From the NCBI RefSeq assembly GCF_039541575.1, contig NZ_BAABGM010000014.1, forward strand, positions 62,001 to 126,000: a stretch of DNA of 64,000 nucleotides, in the 5' to 3' direction. The notes beneath the pieces were generated by a model. The model was not told the origin of the DNA. It saw only the letters and a program-made list of their open reading frames with translations, and ran no database searches. Of the stretch, positions 33,750-43,231 are shown piece by piece. The stretch is from Fodinibacter luteus. GTDB taxonomy: Bacteria > Actinomycetota > Actinomycetes > Actinomycetales > Dermatophilaceae. Both the position numbers and the translations under genes were made by a program. Every line of letters begins with the position of its first letter. The stretch's first letter is position 1.

Positions 33750-35057
33750 GTGAGCACCCACAGCCCCGGCACCGCCGACCGCACCCCCCTCGCGCAGCGC
33801 TCCCCCGAAGAGCTCGCGACCTACCTCGAGCGCCAGCGGCGGGCCTATGCCGCACTCACGGAGCGCGGCCTGCGCCTCGACCTGACTCGCGGCAAGCCGA
33901 GCACCGCACAGCTCGACCTGTCCGACGCCCTGCTGCGACTGCCCGACGGGGTCACCGACGCCGACGGGGTCGACGTGCGCAACTACGGCGGCCTGAGCGG
34001 CCTGCGCGAGCTGCGCGAGATGTTCGCCGAGCTGCTCTGGGTCGACCCCGACCAGCTCGTCGCCGGCGGCAGCTCGAGCCTGACGATGATGCACGACGTG
34101 CTCGTCCAGCACCTCCTGCACGGCGGCGTCGACTCGCCCCGGCCCTGGCGCGACGAGGACAAGGTGACCTTCGTGTGCCCGGTGCCCGGCTACGACCGGC
34201 ACTTCACGATGCTCGCGTCGTACGGCATCGAGATGCTCACCGTCCCGATGCGGGGCGACGGCCCGGACGTCGACGCCGTCGAGTCCCTCGTGCGTGACGA
34301 CCCGAGCGTCAAGGGCATGTGGGTCGTGCCCACGTACGCCAACCCCTCCGGGTCGGTCGTGACCCAGGAGGTCGCCGGCCGGCTCGCGGCGATGCCGGCG
34401 GCTGCCCCCGACTTCCGCATCTTCTGGGACAACGCGTACGCCCTGCACCACCTGACCTCGAACGAGGCGAAGTCGGCCGACATCCTGTCGCTGGCGTCGG
34501 CGGCGGGCCACCCGCACCGCCCGGTCATGTTCGCCTCGACGAGCAAGATCACGTATGCCGGGGCGGGCGTCGCCTTCCTCGCGGCGTCGCGGGAGAACGT
34601 CGCCGCGTACCTGGGCCACCAGCAGTTCGCCTCGATCGGGCCCGACAAGGTCAACCAGCTGCGCCACGTCCAGTTCTTCGGGTCGGCCGAGGGGGTGCGC
34701 CAGCACATGGTGAGGCACCGAGAGATCCTCGCGCCGAAGTTCGCGGCCGTGGATGCCGCGCTCACCGCGGCCCTCGGCGGGCTCGGCGTCGCGGAGTGGA
34801 CCCGTCCGGCCGGGGGGTACTTCGTGAGCCTCGACGTGCTCGACGGGTGCGCCGCCCGCGTCGTCACCCTGGCGAAGGAGGCGGGTATCGCGTTGACGCC
34901 CGCGGGGGCGTCCTTCCCCCACGGCGCCGACCCCCGCGACCGGAACATCCGGCTGGCCCCGTCGTTCCCCGAGCTCGAGGAGGTCGAGACGGCGATGGCG
35001 GGCGTTGCGACGTGCGTCGCCCTCGCCGCGGCCGAACGCCTGAGCGACGTAGGGTGA
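33750..35057 (+). CDS. Aspartate aminotransferase, type Ic-like PLP enzyme
   Basis: It is predicted to transfer the amino group between aspartate and 2-oxoglutarate using pyridoxal phosphate. The 435-residue product (GTG at 33750) has LDLTRGKPSTAQLDLS near the start, the substrate loop NYGGLSGLRELREMFAELL, FWDNAYALHHL with the PLP-contacting Asp and Tyr, and FASTSKITYAGAGVAF with the Schiff-base Lys. These features fit the long bacterial AspAT subgroup found in actinobacteria rather than E. coli AspC. CACGAT lies 6 nt before the GTG, so the mRNA may be leaderless. Positions 33543-33749 hold no other gene. Confidence 0.9.
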   Translation: MSTHSPGTADRTPLAQRSPEELATYLERQRRAYAALTERGLRLDLTRGKPSTAQLDLSDALLRLPDGVTDADGVDVRNYGGLSGLRELREMFAELLWVDPDQLVAGGSSSLTMMHDVLVQHLLHGGVDSPRPWRDEDKVTFVCPVPGYDRHFTMLASYGIEMLTVPMRGDGPDVDAVESLVRDDPSVKGMWVVPTYANPSGSVVTQEVAGRLAAMPAAAPDFRIFWDNAYALHHLTSNEAKSADILSLASAAGHPHRPVMFASTSKITYAGAGVAFLAASRENVAAYLGHQQFASIGPDKVNQLRHVQFFGSAEGVRQHMVRHREILAPKFAAVDAALTAALGGLGVAEWTRPAGGYFVSLDVLDGCAARVVTLAKEAGIALTPAGASFPHGADPRDRNIRLAPSFPELEEVETAMAGVATCVALAAAERLSDVG

Positions 35058-35061
35058 GGAC

Positions 35062-35589
35062 ATGTCGGAGCAGCAGGAGAACATGACGACCGACCTCGGC
35101 GCCTACAGCCTCGACGACGAGGACCAGCTCCAGCCCGAGGACACCCTCGTGGACGACTACGCCGGCGACGTCCTCGACCGGGGCTACTCGCCGCCGGACA
35201 CCGACCGGGGGTCCCGCGCCCACGGGGTGACGCTCGAGGAGCAGCACCGCGACGAGACGATCGACGAACGGATCAGGCAGGAGGTCCCCGACCCCACCTC
35301 GGCGTACGGCGCCCCCGACAACGAGTCCGGGCTCGACGACCGCGACCGCGTCGGCGGCGACGACCCCGACAGCATCGCCGCGGAGGACGACTGGATCGGC
35401 GACGGTGAGGTGGGCGGCGCGCGGGCCGGACGCCTCGTGGCCCCCGATCACGGGTTCGGCGAGGACACCGAGAAGGACCTCGTCGGTGAGGACGTCGGCA
35501 TCGACGGTGCGGCGGCCTCCGCCGAGGAGGCCGCGATGCACGTCATCGAGGACCGCGTCGACGACTCCGAGGACATCGACTCCGAGTGA
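35062..35589 (+). CDS. DUF5709-like acidic protein
   Basis: The 175-residue product is very acidic (Asp/Glu-rich), has no membrane segment and no recognised catalytic motif. GDVLDRGYSPPDTDRGSRAHG and GRLVAPDHGFGEDTEKDLVG, then EEAAMHVIED, match my recollection of the actinobacterial DUF5709 family. Its function is unknown. It lies 4 nt after the aminotransferase and overlaps the next gene by four bases, so it is in one unit with both. Confidence 0.8.
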   Translation: MSEQQENMTTDLGAYSLDDEDQLQPEDTLVDDYAGDVLDRGYSPPDTDRGSRAHGVTLEEQHRDETIDERIRQEVPDPTSAYGAPDNESGLDDRDRVGGDDPDSIAAEDDWIGDGEVGGARAGRLVAPDHGFGEDTEKDLVGEDVGIDGAAASAEEAAMHVIEDRVDDSEDIDSE

Positions 35590-36641
35590 GCCCGGTGGCC
35601 GCTGCGCCACAGCGGTCCGTCACGGACCTGCCGAAGGCGCACCTCCACCTGCACTTCACCGGCTCGATGCGGGTGGCGACGGTGCGCGAGCTCGCCGAGC
35701 AGCACGGCATCCGACTGCCGGCCTCCCTGACCACCGACTGGCCGCCGCGCTTCGAGACCGCCGACGCGCGCGGCTGGTTCCGGTTCCAGCGCCTGTACGA
35801 CGCGGCGCGGGCGTGCGTGCGTGGCGAGGCCGACATGCGCCGGATCGTGCGTGAGGCCGCGCACGACGACGGCGCGGAGGGCTCGAGGTGGCTGGAGATC
35901 CAGGTCGACCCGACGTCGTACGCGCCGTTCGTCGGCGGGATCACGCCGGCGCTGGAGATCGTCCTGGACGAGGCCCGGACGGTGTCGGGCGAGGCGGGTG
36001 CGGCGTCGGTCGCGGTCGTCGTCGCGGCCAGCCGGATGCGGCACCCGCTCGAGGCGCGGACCCTGGCCCGGCTCGCCGCGCGGTACGCCGGGTCGGGACC
36101 GGGATCCGTCGTCGGGTTCGGGCTCTCGAACGACGAGCGCCGCGGTGACACGGCGGAGTTCGGGCCGGCGTTCCGGATCGCGCGGCGGGCCGGGCTCGCG
36201 CTCGTGCCCCACGCCGGTGAGCTGCTGGGTGCCGAGTCGGTGACGGCGACGCTCGACGCGCTCGCACCGGAGCGCCTCGGGCACGGGGTGCGGTCGGCCG
36301 AGGACCCGCGGGTGCTCGGCCGGGTCGTCGAGGAGCAGGTGGCGCTCGAGGTGTGCCCGCTGTCGAACGTCTCGCTCGGGGTGTACGACACACCGGGCGA
36401 CGTGCCGCTGCGCACGCTCGTCGCGGCCGGGGCCCGCGTGGCCCTGGGGGCCGACGACCCGCTCATCTTCGGGTCCCGCCTCGGTGAGCAGTACGCGAGC
36501 GCGCGGGCCGACCACGGCTTCGGCGACGCCGAGCTGGCGGAGCTGGCCCGGGCGTCGTTCGCCGCGAGCCGGGCGCCGTCCGACGTCGTGGCCGAGGCGG
36601 AGCGCGAGGTCTCGGCGTGGCTCGAGGCTCCAGCCGGCTGA
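35586..36641 (+). CDS. Adenosine deaminase family protein
   Basis: It is predicted to deaminate adenosine or a related purine. The 351-residue product (GTG at 35586) has LPKAHLHLHFTGSMR with the zinc-binding HxH, then PHAGE (third His plus catalytic Glu), LGHGVR and GADDPLIF (Asp of the active site). Substrate residues differ from classical Add (FTGS in place of LEGS), so adenine or another aminopurine is possible. It ends the aminotransferase-DUF5709 unit. Confidence 0.88.
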   Translation: MSPVAAAPQRSVTDLPKAHLHLHFTGSMRVATVRELAEQHGIRLPASLTTDWPPRFETADARGWFRFQRLYDAARACVRGEADMRRIVREAAHDDGAEGSRWLEIQVDPTSYAPFVGGITPALEIVLDEARTVSGEAGAASVAVVVAASRMRHPLEARTLARLAARYAGSGPGSVVGFGLSNDERRGDTAEFGPAFRIARRAGLALVPHAGELLGAESVTATLDALAPERLGHGVRSAEDPRVLGRVVEEQVALEVCPLSNVSLGVYDTPGDVPLRTLVAAGARVALGADDPLIFGSRLGEQYASARADHGFGDAELAELARASFAASRAPSDVVAEAEREVSAWLEAPAG

Positions 36642-36660
36642 GCGCAGGCCGCGAGGGAGA

Positions 36661-36900
36661 CTTGGCGGCGACGGGGACGGCACGGCGGCGAATGCGCGAA
36701 GGCGACGGCGCGGCGGCAAAGGCGACGGCGACGGCGCGGCGGCAAAGGCGACGGCGACGGCGCGGCGGTGAGCTCAGGCGACGGGGACGGCGCGGCGGTG
36801 AGCTCAGGCGACGGGGACGGCGCGGCGGTGAGCTCAGGCGACGGGGACGGCACGGCGGCGAAGGTGAGGGCGCGACGGCAAGGCGACGGTGAAGGTGGCT
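36661..36900. repeat. GC-rich tandem repeat region after the deaminase gene
   Basis: A 30-bp unit is present in three perfect consecutive copies at 36761-36790, 36791-36820 and 36821-36850. Before it, two copies of a 26-bp related unit run from about 36713 to 36764. Partial units flank both sides. All units share a GGCGACGG-rich core. The region starts about 20 nt after the stop codon and does not continue the protein. It looks like a variable-number tandem repeat. Confidence 0.92.
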
Positions 36901-36968
36901 GTGGCGGGGCCCGGTGACGTTGGATTCCTCGTCCAGCGCCGGTGACGCGGTCAATGGCCGGGTTCGGC

Positions 36969-37243
36969 CGCTATATCGAATGCTCCCCTTGAGCGAGCAC
37001 ACCCACCGCTTGCGACGACCCGGAGCGAATCTCACATTGCCCTCCCCAGTCGAGCAAACGAGCCCTCGTGCCACCCCCACGGACGCATATCTCGATTCGC
37101 CCAATCTCAGCGAGCAACGTGCCCCAGACCACCTCGACGAGCGCATCTCCCGATTCGCCCAGTCTCAGCGAGCACCTGACCCGTGCCTGCCTGCCCCGTG
37201 CACATCTCGATGTGCTCTCGGACCGCGAGCATTCGATATAGCG
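36969..37243. repeat. Degenerate ~58-bp tandem array bounded by a 17-bp inverted repeat
   Basis: GAGCA cores recur at 36995, 37052, 37112, 37170 and 37227, with spacing 57, 60, 58 and 57 bp. The best pair, 37093-37116 and 37151-37174, matches at 23 of 24 bases. Other units keep a pattern of ATCTC, a TTCGCCC-like stretch and CGAGCA. A perfect 17-bp inverted repeat (36969-36985 with 37227-37243) encloses the array. The base composition is visibly richer in A+T than the flanks. I recognise no gene, RNA or known element here. Positions 37244-37520 show no gene either. Confidence 0.75.
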
Positions 37244-37520
37244 CGCGTGAGCACCTGTCGCGGCAGGCCGAGCCGCGCCTCCGAATCGTCGCTTCTAGTG
37301 AGTGGTCCAGCCACCAAGGCGGCCCGAGGTGCGGCGCGCCCATCGCCCGCCAGGTCACCACCCCGCTCGACACCAGGTCCGCCACTCGCGCCCCGCCCCC
37401 AGCCCTGCGCTGCGCCCGACCGCCGGCCGTCGTGATCCACAGGCAGGGTCCAGGCCACACCTCGTCCACAGCCCCGGGCAGACACTGGCACCCACGGTCC
37501 CGACGCGGTGGGCTGGCGGC

Positions 37521-38198
37521 ATGGAATGGAAACCCCGCATGTGGCCCACCTTCGCTGCCGAGCTGATCGACGCGAGGGCCTCCCTGCGGCTCGCGGACGA
37601 GGTCGGGCTGGCCGTGCGGGCGGATCGGCGCCGCCTCGGCATGAGCCAACGCGCCTACGCCGCGCACCGGGGCCTCACCCTCAGCGCCGTCATCCGGCTC
37701 GAGAGCGCAGCGGGCGGGATGAAGCTGGCGGACGTCGTCGCCGCCCTCGACGGCACGGCGTTCGTCCTGTGCCTGTGCCACCGGCCGCCCTCCGACGAGC
37801 CGGCGCCCGCAGCCGCCGTCCCAGTCCTCCCCGACCCGGCGGTGCGCCAGCCTCCTGCCACCACCGCCCTCGAGACCGGTTCCCTCGCCCGCGCCCGGCC
37901 CACAGCCGCACCACCCCCGGGTCCGACGGACCCCGCGACGCAGCCACCCCCGGCACCCCCGCTGCAGCCACCCCCGGATCCGCCCGCTCCCCGACCGGTG
38001 AGCCCCGCCTTCTGGCCGCGGTCCGAGCTCATCGCCCGGGTCCGCGGCGGCGGCCGCCGCTTCCCGGCGCACCACGACACCGAACAGGTCTCGAGCGCTC
38101 CCCCGTGGTGGTGGTACGCCGAGTCGAGCCGGGCGGGCACGGTCCCCCCGGACTGGTACGCCCCGCGGTTCACCCGACGCGGGGACCGCGCGTGCTGA
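37521..38198 (+). CDS. XRE-type helix-turn-helix protein with proline-rich linker
   Basis: The 225-residue product begins MEWKPRMWPTFAAELIDARA. Residues about 30-75 (ADRRRLGMSQRAYAAHRGLT, then LSAVIRLESAAGG) match the XRE/Cro HTH. A Pro/Ala-rich linker spans about 90-160, and a Trp/Tyr-rich C-terminal segment (SSAPPWWWYAESS) follows. It is probably a DNA-binding regulator, but no partner gene is adjacent. The ATG is chosen because the upstream frame is low in similarity to any protein. It converges on murB with a 20-nt gap. Confidence 0.75.
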   Translation: MEWKPRMWPTFAAELIDARASLRLADEVGLAVRADRRRLGMSQRAYAAHRGLTLSAVIRLESAAGGMKLADVVAALDGTAFVLCLCHRPPSDEPAPAAAVPVLPDPAVRQPPATTALETGSLARARPTAAPPPGPTDPATQPPPAPPLQPPPDPPAPRPVSPAFWPRSELIARVRGGGRRFPAHHDTEQVSSAPPWWWYAESSRAGTVPPDWYAPRFTRRGDRAC

Positions 38199-38218
38199 CC
38201 TCGGAAGCCCGTGACCCG

Positions 38219-39291
<1,073 letters not shown>

Positions 39292-39292
<1 letters not shown>

Positions 39293-39720
39293 CAGTCGAG
39301 CCGGACGACCGCGACGCAGCGGCCGAGGACCTTCTCGCCGCCGCACGTCGTCGTGACGTCGACGGTGACCCGGCCGGTGCCGGCATCCACAGCTTTGACG
39401 ACGCCCTCGACGACGACCTCGGTACCGCCGACGGGGACGACGACCGGCTTGGTGAACCGGGTCCCGAACTCGACGACCCGGCCGGCATCGCCCACCCAGT
39501 CCGCGACGACCGTCGCCGACGCCCCCATCGTCCACATCCCGTGCGCGATGACGTCGGGAAGGCCGACCGAGCGGGCGAAGGACTCGTCCTGGTGGATGGG
39601 GTTCTGGTCACCCGAGGCGTTGGCGTAGGCGACGAGGGTCTCGCGGCGCACGGGCACGGTCACCGGGCCGACGACGTCTCCGACCGAGACCTCGGCGAGC
39701 TGACGGACGGGCATGCTCAC
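39292..39720 (-). CDS. HadB-like MaoC dehydratase subunit
   Basis: MaoC hot-dog proteins of this type dehydrate (3R)-hydroxyacyl thioesters in fatty acid elongation. The 142-residue product has YANASGDQNPIHQDESFARS, with the catalytic Asp and His (DxxxxH), and PDVIAHGMWTMG. It resembles mycobacterial HadB. It overlaps the next upstream gene by four bases and is coupled to murB downstream. No mycolic acid genes are visible here, so a role in ordinary FAS-II or acyl-CoA chemistry is possible. Confidence 0.85.
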
Positions 39721-40166
39721 TCCTCCCCGCCGCGCACGACGATCGTGGACGTCGACGTGGCGAGGGCCTCGCCCGTCGTCGTCGCCAGCTCGGTGCGGGT
39801 CGTCACCATGGAGTGCCCCCCGGCCGAGCGCACCGCGTCGACCGTCGTCGTGCCGACGACCGCGTCACCCGCGGTGATCGGGCGGTGGTGGACGAACCGC
39901 TGCTCGCCGTGGACGACCCGGCTGAAGTCGATGCCGGCCTCGGGGTCGGTGACGTAGGCGCGCTCGGACTGCTGTGAGAAGCGCACCGCCATCGTCGGCG
40001 GTGCGATGACGTCGCCGTACCCGGCGGCCCGCGCCGCCTCGGGGTCGGTGTGCACGGGGTCGCTCGCGCCCACGGCGGCGGCGAACGCCGCGATGAGTGC
40101 CGCGTCGACGGCATACGGTCCACTCGGCGGGTAGGTCCGCCCGACGAAGTCTGGGTTCACGGCCAT
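39717..40166 (-). CDS. HadA-like dehydratase subunit (FAS1-DH family)
   Basis: This is the partner hot-dog subunit of the HadAB-type heterodimer and carries no catalytic DxxxxH. I use the ATG at 40166 (MAVNPDFVGRTYPPSGPYAV, 149 residues); a GTG at 40175 extends the frame by three codons. GDVIAPPTMAVRFSQQ and HGEQRFVHHRPITAGD match the family. TAGAGT lies 7 nt before the ATG, which suggests a leaderless transcript starting at the ATG. The rpmG terminator overlaps the upstream region. Confidence 0.85.
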   Translation of the reverse strand: MAVNPDFVGRTYPPSGPYAVDAALIAAFAAAVGASDPVHTDPEAARAAGYGDVIAPPTMAVRFSQQSERAYVTDPEAGIDFSRVVHGEQRFVHHRPITAGDAVVGTTTVDAVRSAGGHSMVTTRTELATTTGEALATSTSTIVVRGGEE

Positions 40167-40191
40167 GGCGACCACTCTAGGAGACCGGGAA

Positions 40192-40235
40192 CGCGAGAGG
40201 CCGCCGGCACCGGTCGGGTGCGGCGGCCTCTCGCG
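40192..40235 (-). terminator. Terminator after rpmG
   Basis: Arms 40192-40206 and 40221-40235 form a perfect 15-bp stem, with a further GCACC/GGTGC pairing inside (one bulge). It begins 14 nt after the rpmG stop and separates it from the dehydratase genes. Confidence 0.85.
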
Positions 40236-40249
40236 GGCTGACGGTGGGG

Positions 40250-40417
40250 TCAGCGGGTCTCGCGGTGCGTCGTGTGCTTCTTGCAGCGCGGGCAGAACTT
40301 CGCCAGGTCGAGCCGGTCGGGGTCGTTACGGCGGTTCTTCTTCGTGATGTAGTTGCGCTCCTTGCACTCCGTGCACGCCAGGGTGATCTTGGGGCGGACG
40401 TCGGTGGCCTTGGCCAT
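40250..40417 (-). CDS. rpmG: 50S ribosomal protein L33, zinc-binding type
   Basis: This 55-residue 50S protein begins MAKATDVRPKITLACTECKE. CTEC and CPRC are the two pairs that bind zinc (C+ form). The frame extends upstream to 40510 but only this ATG fits the family. Zinc-free paralogues often replace it in zinc-starved cells. It follows tRNA-Met and tRNA-Thr, a common actinobacterial arrangement. Confidence 0.95.
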   Translation of the reverse strand: MAKATDVRPKITLACTECKERNYITKKNRRNDPDRLDLAKFCPRCKKHTTHRETR

Positions 40418-40499
40418 GGGGGCAACCTGCTCTCGGGAAGGTGAATCGATCGTCGGGGCGTCGCGTCGGGGCGCGGGGCACGCGCGACACCGGCACAAC

Positions 40500-40529
40500 A
40501 GGATACGCAACTTCGGGCAAACCCCGAAA
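40500..40529 (-). promoter_or_regulatory. Probable rpmG promoter
   Basis: TATCCT (40500-40505) and TTCGGG (40524-40529) on the minus strand are spaced by 18 nt. The -10 is good and the -35 weak. The leader would be about 75 nt. Confidence 0.45.
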
Positions 40530-40541
40530 TCGCGGCCTCGG

Positions 40542-40615
40542 TAGCGGGAGCGGGGCTCGATCCCGCGACCTCACGATTATGAGTCGTGCGCTCTAACCAG
40601 CTGAGCTACCCCGCC
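40542..40615 (-). tRNA. tRNA-Met, elongator (anticodon CAT)
   Basis: The minus strand gives a full cloverleaf with acceptor GGCGGGG, D-arm TAGCTCAGCTGGTTAGAGC, anticodon stem-loop ACGACTCATAATCGT and T-loop ATCGAGC. Position 73 is A. It has a paired first position (G1-U72), unlike initiator tRNA. Confidence 0.95.
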
Positions 40616-40662
40616 ATGGGGGGCGACTCGGGTCCGCTCTCGCGACCGGCCCGGCCGACCAG

Positions 40663-40735
40663 AGCCCCCTGTCGGAATCGAACCGACGACCTTTTCCTTA
40701 CCATGGAAACGCTCTGCCGACTGAGCTAAGGGGGC
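40663..40735 (-). tRNA. tRNA-Thr (anticodon GGT)
   Basis: The minus strand folds with acceptor GCCCCCT with AGGGGGC, anticodon stem TTTCC with GGAAA around ATGGTAA, and T-loop TTCGATT. Position 73 is T. It is transcribed ahead of tRNA-Met. A possible -10 TAATGT lies at 40773-40778. Confidence 0.96.
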
Positions 40736-40783
40736 ATGCGCTGCGTGCGGGCGACCGCCGGGCGCGACGGAGACATTACACGC

Positions 40784-41554
40784 TCACGATCGGTCCAGCG
40801 AAATCCGCGCAGCGACGAGCGACGGGCCGTACCAGGTCATCAACCGACCCGACACGAGGCGCGTCGGGAGACGCCGGAAGGATGCCGGTCCGTCGGTCTC
40901 GCTGAAGGCGTACGGCTCGTCCGGGAGCAGCACGAGGTCCGCGATCGCCGGGTCGTCGAGGGCGTCGAGCTCGACCACGGGGTAGCGTCCGGACCCGCCC
41001 GCGGTCGCGACCTCGAGGCCCGAGCGCGCGAGCAGTTCGGCGGTGAAGGTGGGCCGCCCCACGACCATCCACGGGTCGCGCCACACGGGCACGACGACGC
41101 GCGCGCTCGGTGGCGGCACCGGCCCGCACCATGCCTCCTCGGCCGAGACCAGCCACCTCGGGTCGCTCGGCAGGGCGAGCACCTCCCGAAGGAGCCGGCG
41201 GATCGACGCCACCGCCTGCGGCACGGTCTCGATGTCGGTCACCCACACGGGGATGCCGCGCGCACGCATCCGCCGGACGTCCAGCTCGCGGTTCTCCTCC
41301 TTGTTCGCGACGACGAGGTCGGGCCCGAGCGCCGCGACGGCGGCGAGGTCGGGGTTCTTCGTCCCACGCACGCGGGCCACGCCCCGCGCGTCGAGGTCCG
41401 CCGGGTGGGAGCACCAGTCGGTGGCCCCGACGAGCCGCTCGGGGCAGCTCGCGGCGAGGGCCTCGGTGAGCGAGGGCACGAGCGAGACGACGCGGGCGAC
41501 GACCGTGGGCAGCGTGACGGCGTGCCCGAGGTCGTCGGTCAGCGTGCGCGGCAT
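40784..41554 (-). CDS. Cobalamin-binding-protein-like (BtuF-type fold), cytosolic
   Basis: The 256-residue product resembles the periplasmic-binding fold of BtuF: RVVSLVPSLTEALAASCPER, VGATDWCSHPADL, LGPDLVVANKEENRE and a central helix region. It has no signal peptide or lipobox, and no ABC transporter genes adjoin it. It may be a cytosolic corrinoid-binding protein. It is 14 nt after the SDR gene and in the same unit; the B12-dependent IcmF lies 2 kb away. The role is uncertain. Confidence 0.75.
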   Translation of the reverse strand: MPRTLTDDLGHAVTLPTVVARVVSLVPSLTEALAASCPERLVGATDWCSHPADLDARGVARVRGTKNPDLAAVAALGPDLVVANKEENRELDVRRMRARGIPVWVTDIETVPQAVASIRRLLREVLALPSDPRWLVSAEEAWCGPVPPPSARVVVPVWRDPWMVVGRPTFTAELLARSGLEVATAGGSGRYPVVELDALDDPAIADLVLLPDEPYAFSETDGPASFRRLPTRLVSGRLMTWYGPSLVAARISLDRS

Positions 41555-41568
41555 CCGGCGGGAGGCGG

Positions 41569-42330
41569 TCAGCGCGGCGCCATCCGCAGCGCCCCGTCCA
41601 TCCGGATCGTCTCGCCGTTGAGGTAGTCGTGGTCGACGATCGCGAGGACGAGCTTCGCGTACTCCTCCGGGCGCGCGAGGCGCTGCGGGAAGGGCACCCC
41701 CGCCGCGAGCCCGGCCCGGAACTCGTCGGAGACGGTGGCGAGCATGGGGGTCTCGACGATGCCGGGGGCGATCGTCACGACCCGGATGCCGTACTGCGCG
41801 AGGTCGCGCGCGGCCGGCAGGGTGAGCCCGACGATGCCCCCCTTGGACGCGCTGTAGGCAGCCTGCCCGACCTGGCCGTCGAAGGCGGCGATGCTCGCCG
41901 TGTTGACGACGACTCCGCGCTGGCCGTCGGCGTCCGGGTCCGTGGCCGCGATGGCCTCGGCCGCGATCGCGAGGACGGTGAACGAGCCGACGAGGTTGAT
42001 CTCGACGACCTTGCGGAAGAGGCCGAGGTCGTGGGCGCCCCTGCGTCCGACGATGCGGGCCGACGGCCCGATCCCGGCGCAGTTGACGACGATCCGCAGC
42101 GGCCGCTGTGGGTCGTCGCCGGCGCGGGCCACGGCCGCCCGCACGTCGTCCTCGGAGGTCACGTCGGTCGGGACGTACTCGACCCCGTCGACGGCGGGGG
42201 CCGCCTCGCACGCCGCGGCGAGGTCGAGGGCGACGACCCGGGAGCCCGCGGCGGCGAGACCGGCCGCGGTCGCGGCGCCGAGCCCGGACGCCCCTCCGGT
42301 GACGATGGCAGTGGTGTTCGCGGTCTGCAT
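41569..42330 (-). CDS. SDR dehydrogenase, 3-hydroxyacyl-CoA dehydrogenase type II-like
   Basis: This NAD-dependent short-chain dehydrogenase has 253 residues from the ATG at 42330 (MQTANTTAIVTGGASGLGAA). TGGASGLG is the nucleotide-binding loop, NCAG the structural motif, NTASIAAFDGQVGQAAYSAS contains the catalytic Ser and Tyr, and YSASKGG the Lys. The sequence resembles HSD17B10-type enzymes that oxidise 3-hydroxy-2-methylbutyryl-CoA in isoleucine breakdown. CAGGAT lies 7 nt before the ATG (leaderless type). A start three codons upstream is possible. Confidence 0.88.
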   Translation of the reverse strand: MQTANTTAIVTGGASGLGAATAAGLAAAGSRVVALDLAAACEAAPAVDGVEYVPTDVTSEDDVRAAVARAGDDPQRPLRIVVNCAGIGPSARIVGRRGAHDLGLFRKVVEINLVGSFTVLAIAAEAIAATDPDADGQRGVVVNTASIAAFDGQVGQAAYSASKGGIVGLTLPAARDLAQYGIRVVTIAPGIVETPMLATVSDEFRAGLAAGVPFPQRLARPEEYAKLVLAIVDHDYLNGETIRMDGALRMAPR

Positions 42331-42433
42331 GGGCGCCATCCTGCCAAGCCCGCCCGGCCGGCGACACCGCCGGCCCCCGGGCACGGCATCCGCGCCCTCG
42401 GAGCACGTCGGTGGGGCGCCGTACGGTGGGGCC

Positions 42434-43231
42434 ATGGACCTGCGCATCGGAGGGCACGTCGACCAGAGCGACCCCGTGGCCGAGGCCGCGGCCCGCGGCG
42501 CGACGCTCAGCCAGTTCTTCCTCGGCGACCCGCAGAGCTACAAGGGGCCGGTCGTGGCGTACGCCGGCGGCGCGGCGGGCCTGCGGGCGGCGGCCGAGGC
42601 GGCGGGCGTCGACCTCTACGTCCACGCGCCGTACCCGATCAACGTCGCGTCGACGAACAACCGCATCCGGATCCCGGGCCGCAAGCTGCTCCAGCAGCAC
42701 CTGACGGCCGCCGCCGAGATCGGGGCGAAGGGCGTCGTCGTGCACGGCGGGCACCTCGGGCGGGACGAGGACGCCGCGGTCGGCTTCGACAACTGGCGCA
42801 AATGCGTCGACGGGCTCGAGATGCCGGTTCCGCTCCTCATCGAGAACACCGCGGGCGGCGACAACGCGATGGCGCGGCGACTCGAGGCGATCGAGCGGCT
42901 GTGGGAGGCACTCGGCCGGGCCGAGGGGGGCGACGCGGTCGGCTTCTGCCTCGACACCTGCCACGCCCACGCCGGGGGCCACGACCTGGGCAGCGTCGTC
43001 GAGAGGGTCCGGGCGGTCACCGGGCGCATCGACCTCGTCCACTGCAACGACAGCCGCGACGTGTTCGACTCCGGCGCCGACCGGCACACCAACCTCGGGT
43101 CCGGCCACATCGACGGCGCCGACCTCGCCGACCTCGTCCGGGCCGCCGGGGCCCCTGTCGTCGTCGAGACGCCGGGCGGGGTCGAGGGCCAGGGAGCCGA
43201 CATCGCCTGGCTGCGGGAGCGGGTCGGCTGA
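42434..43231 (+). CDS. nfo: Endonuclease IV
   Basis: Nfo cuts DNA 5' of abasic sites in base excision repair, with three zinc ions. The 265-residue product (ATG at 42434) shows YVHAPYPINVAST, GVVVHGGHLG, LLIENTAGG, GFCLDTCHAHAGG, LVHCNDS and DRHTNLGSG, where the His, Glu and Asp metal ligands lie. It ends VVVETPGG. TACGGT stands 6 nt before the ATG, a leaderless layout. It is divergent from the SDR gene. Confidence 0.95.
   Translation: MDLRIGGHVDQSDPVAEAAARGATLSQFFLGDPQSYKGPVVAYAGGAAGLRAAAEAAGVDLYVHAPYPINVASTNNRIRIPGRKLLQQHLTAAAEIGAKGVVVHGGHLGRDEDAAVGFDNWRKCVDGLEMPVPLLIENTAGGDNAMARRLEAIERLWEALGRAEGGDAVGFCLDTCHAHAGGHDLGSVVERVRAVTGRIDLVHCNDSRDVFDSGADRHTNLGSGHIDGADLADLVRAAGAPVVVETPGGVEGQGADIAWLRERVG

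Noticed and set aside
36969..37243. CRISPR array
   Set aside because: Units are degenerate and contiguous at about 58 bp, with no constant repeats and unique spacers, and no cas gene is present.
40542..40615. Initiator tRNA
   Set aside because: The first acceptor pair is G1-U72, not the unpaired C1-A72 of initiator tRNA, and the anticodon stem lacks the three G-C pairs.
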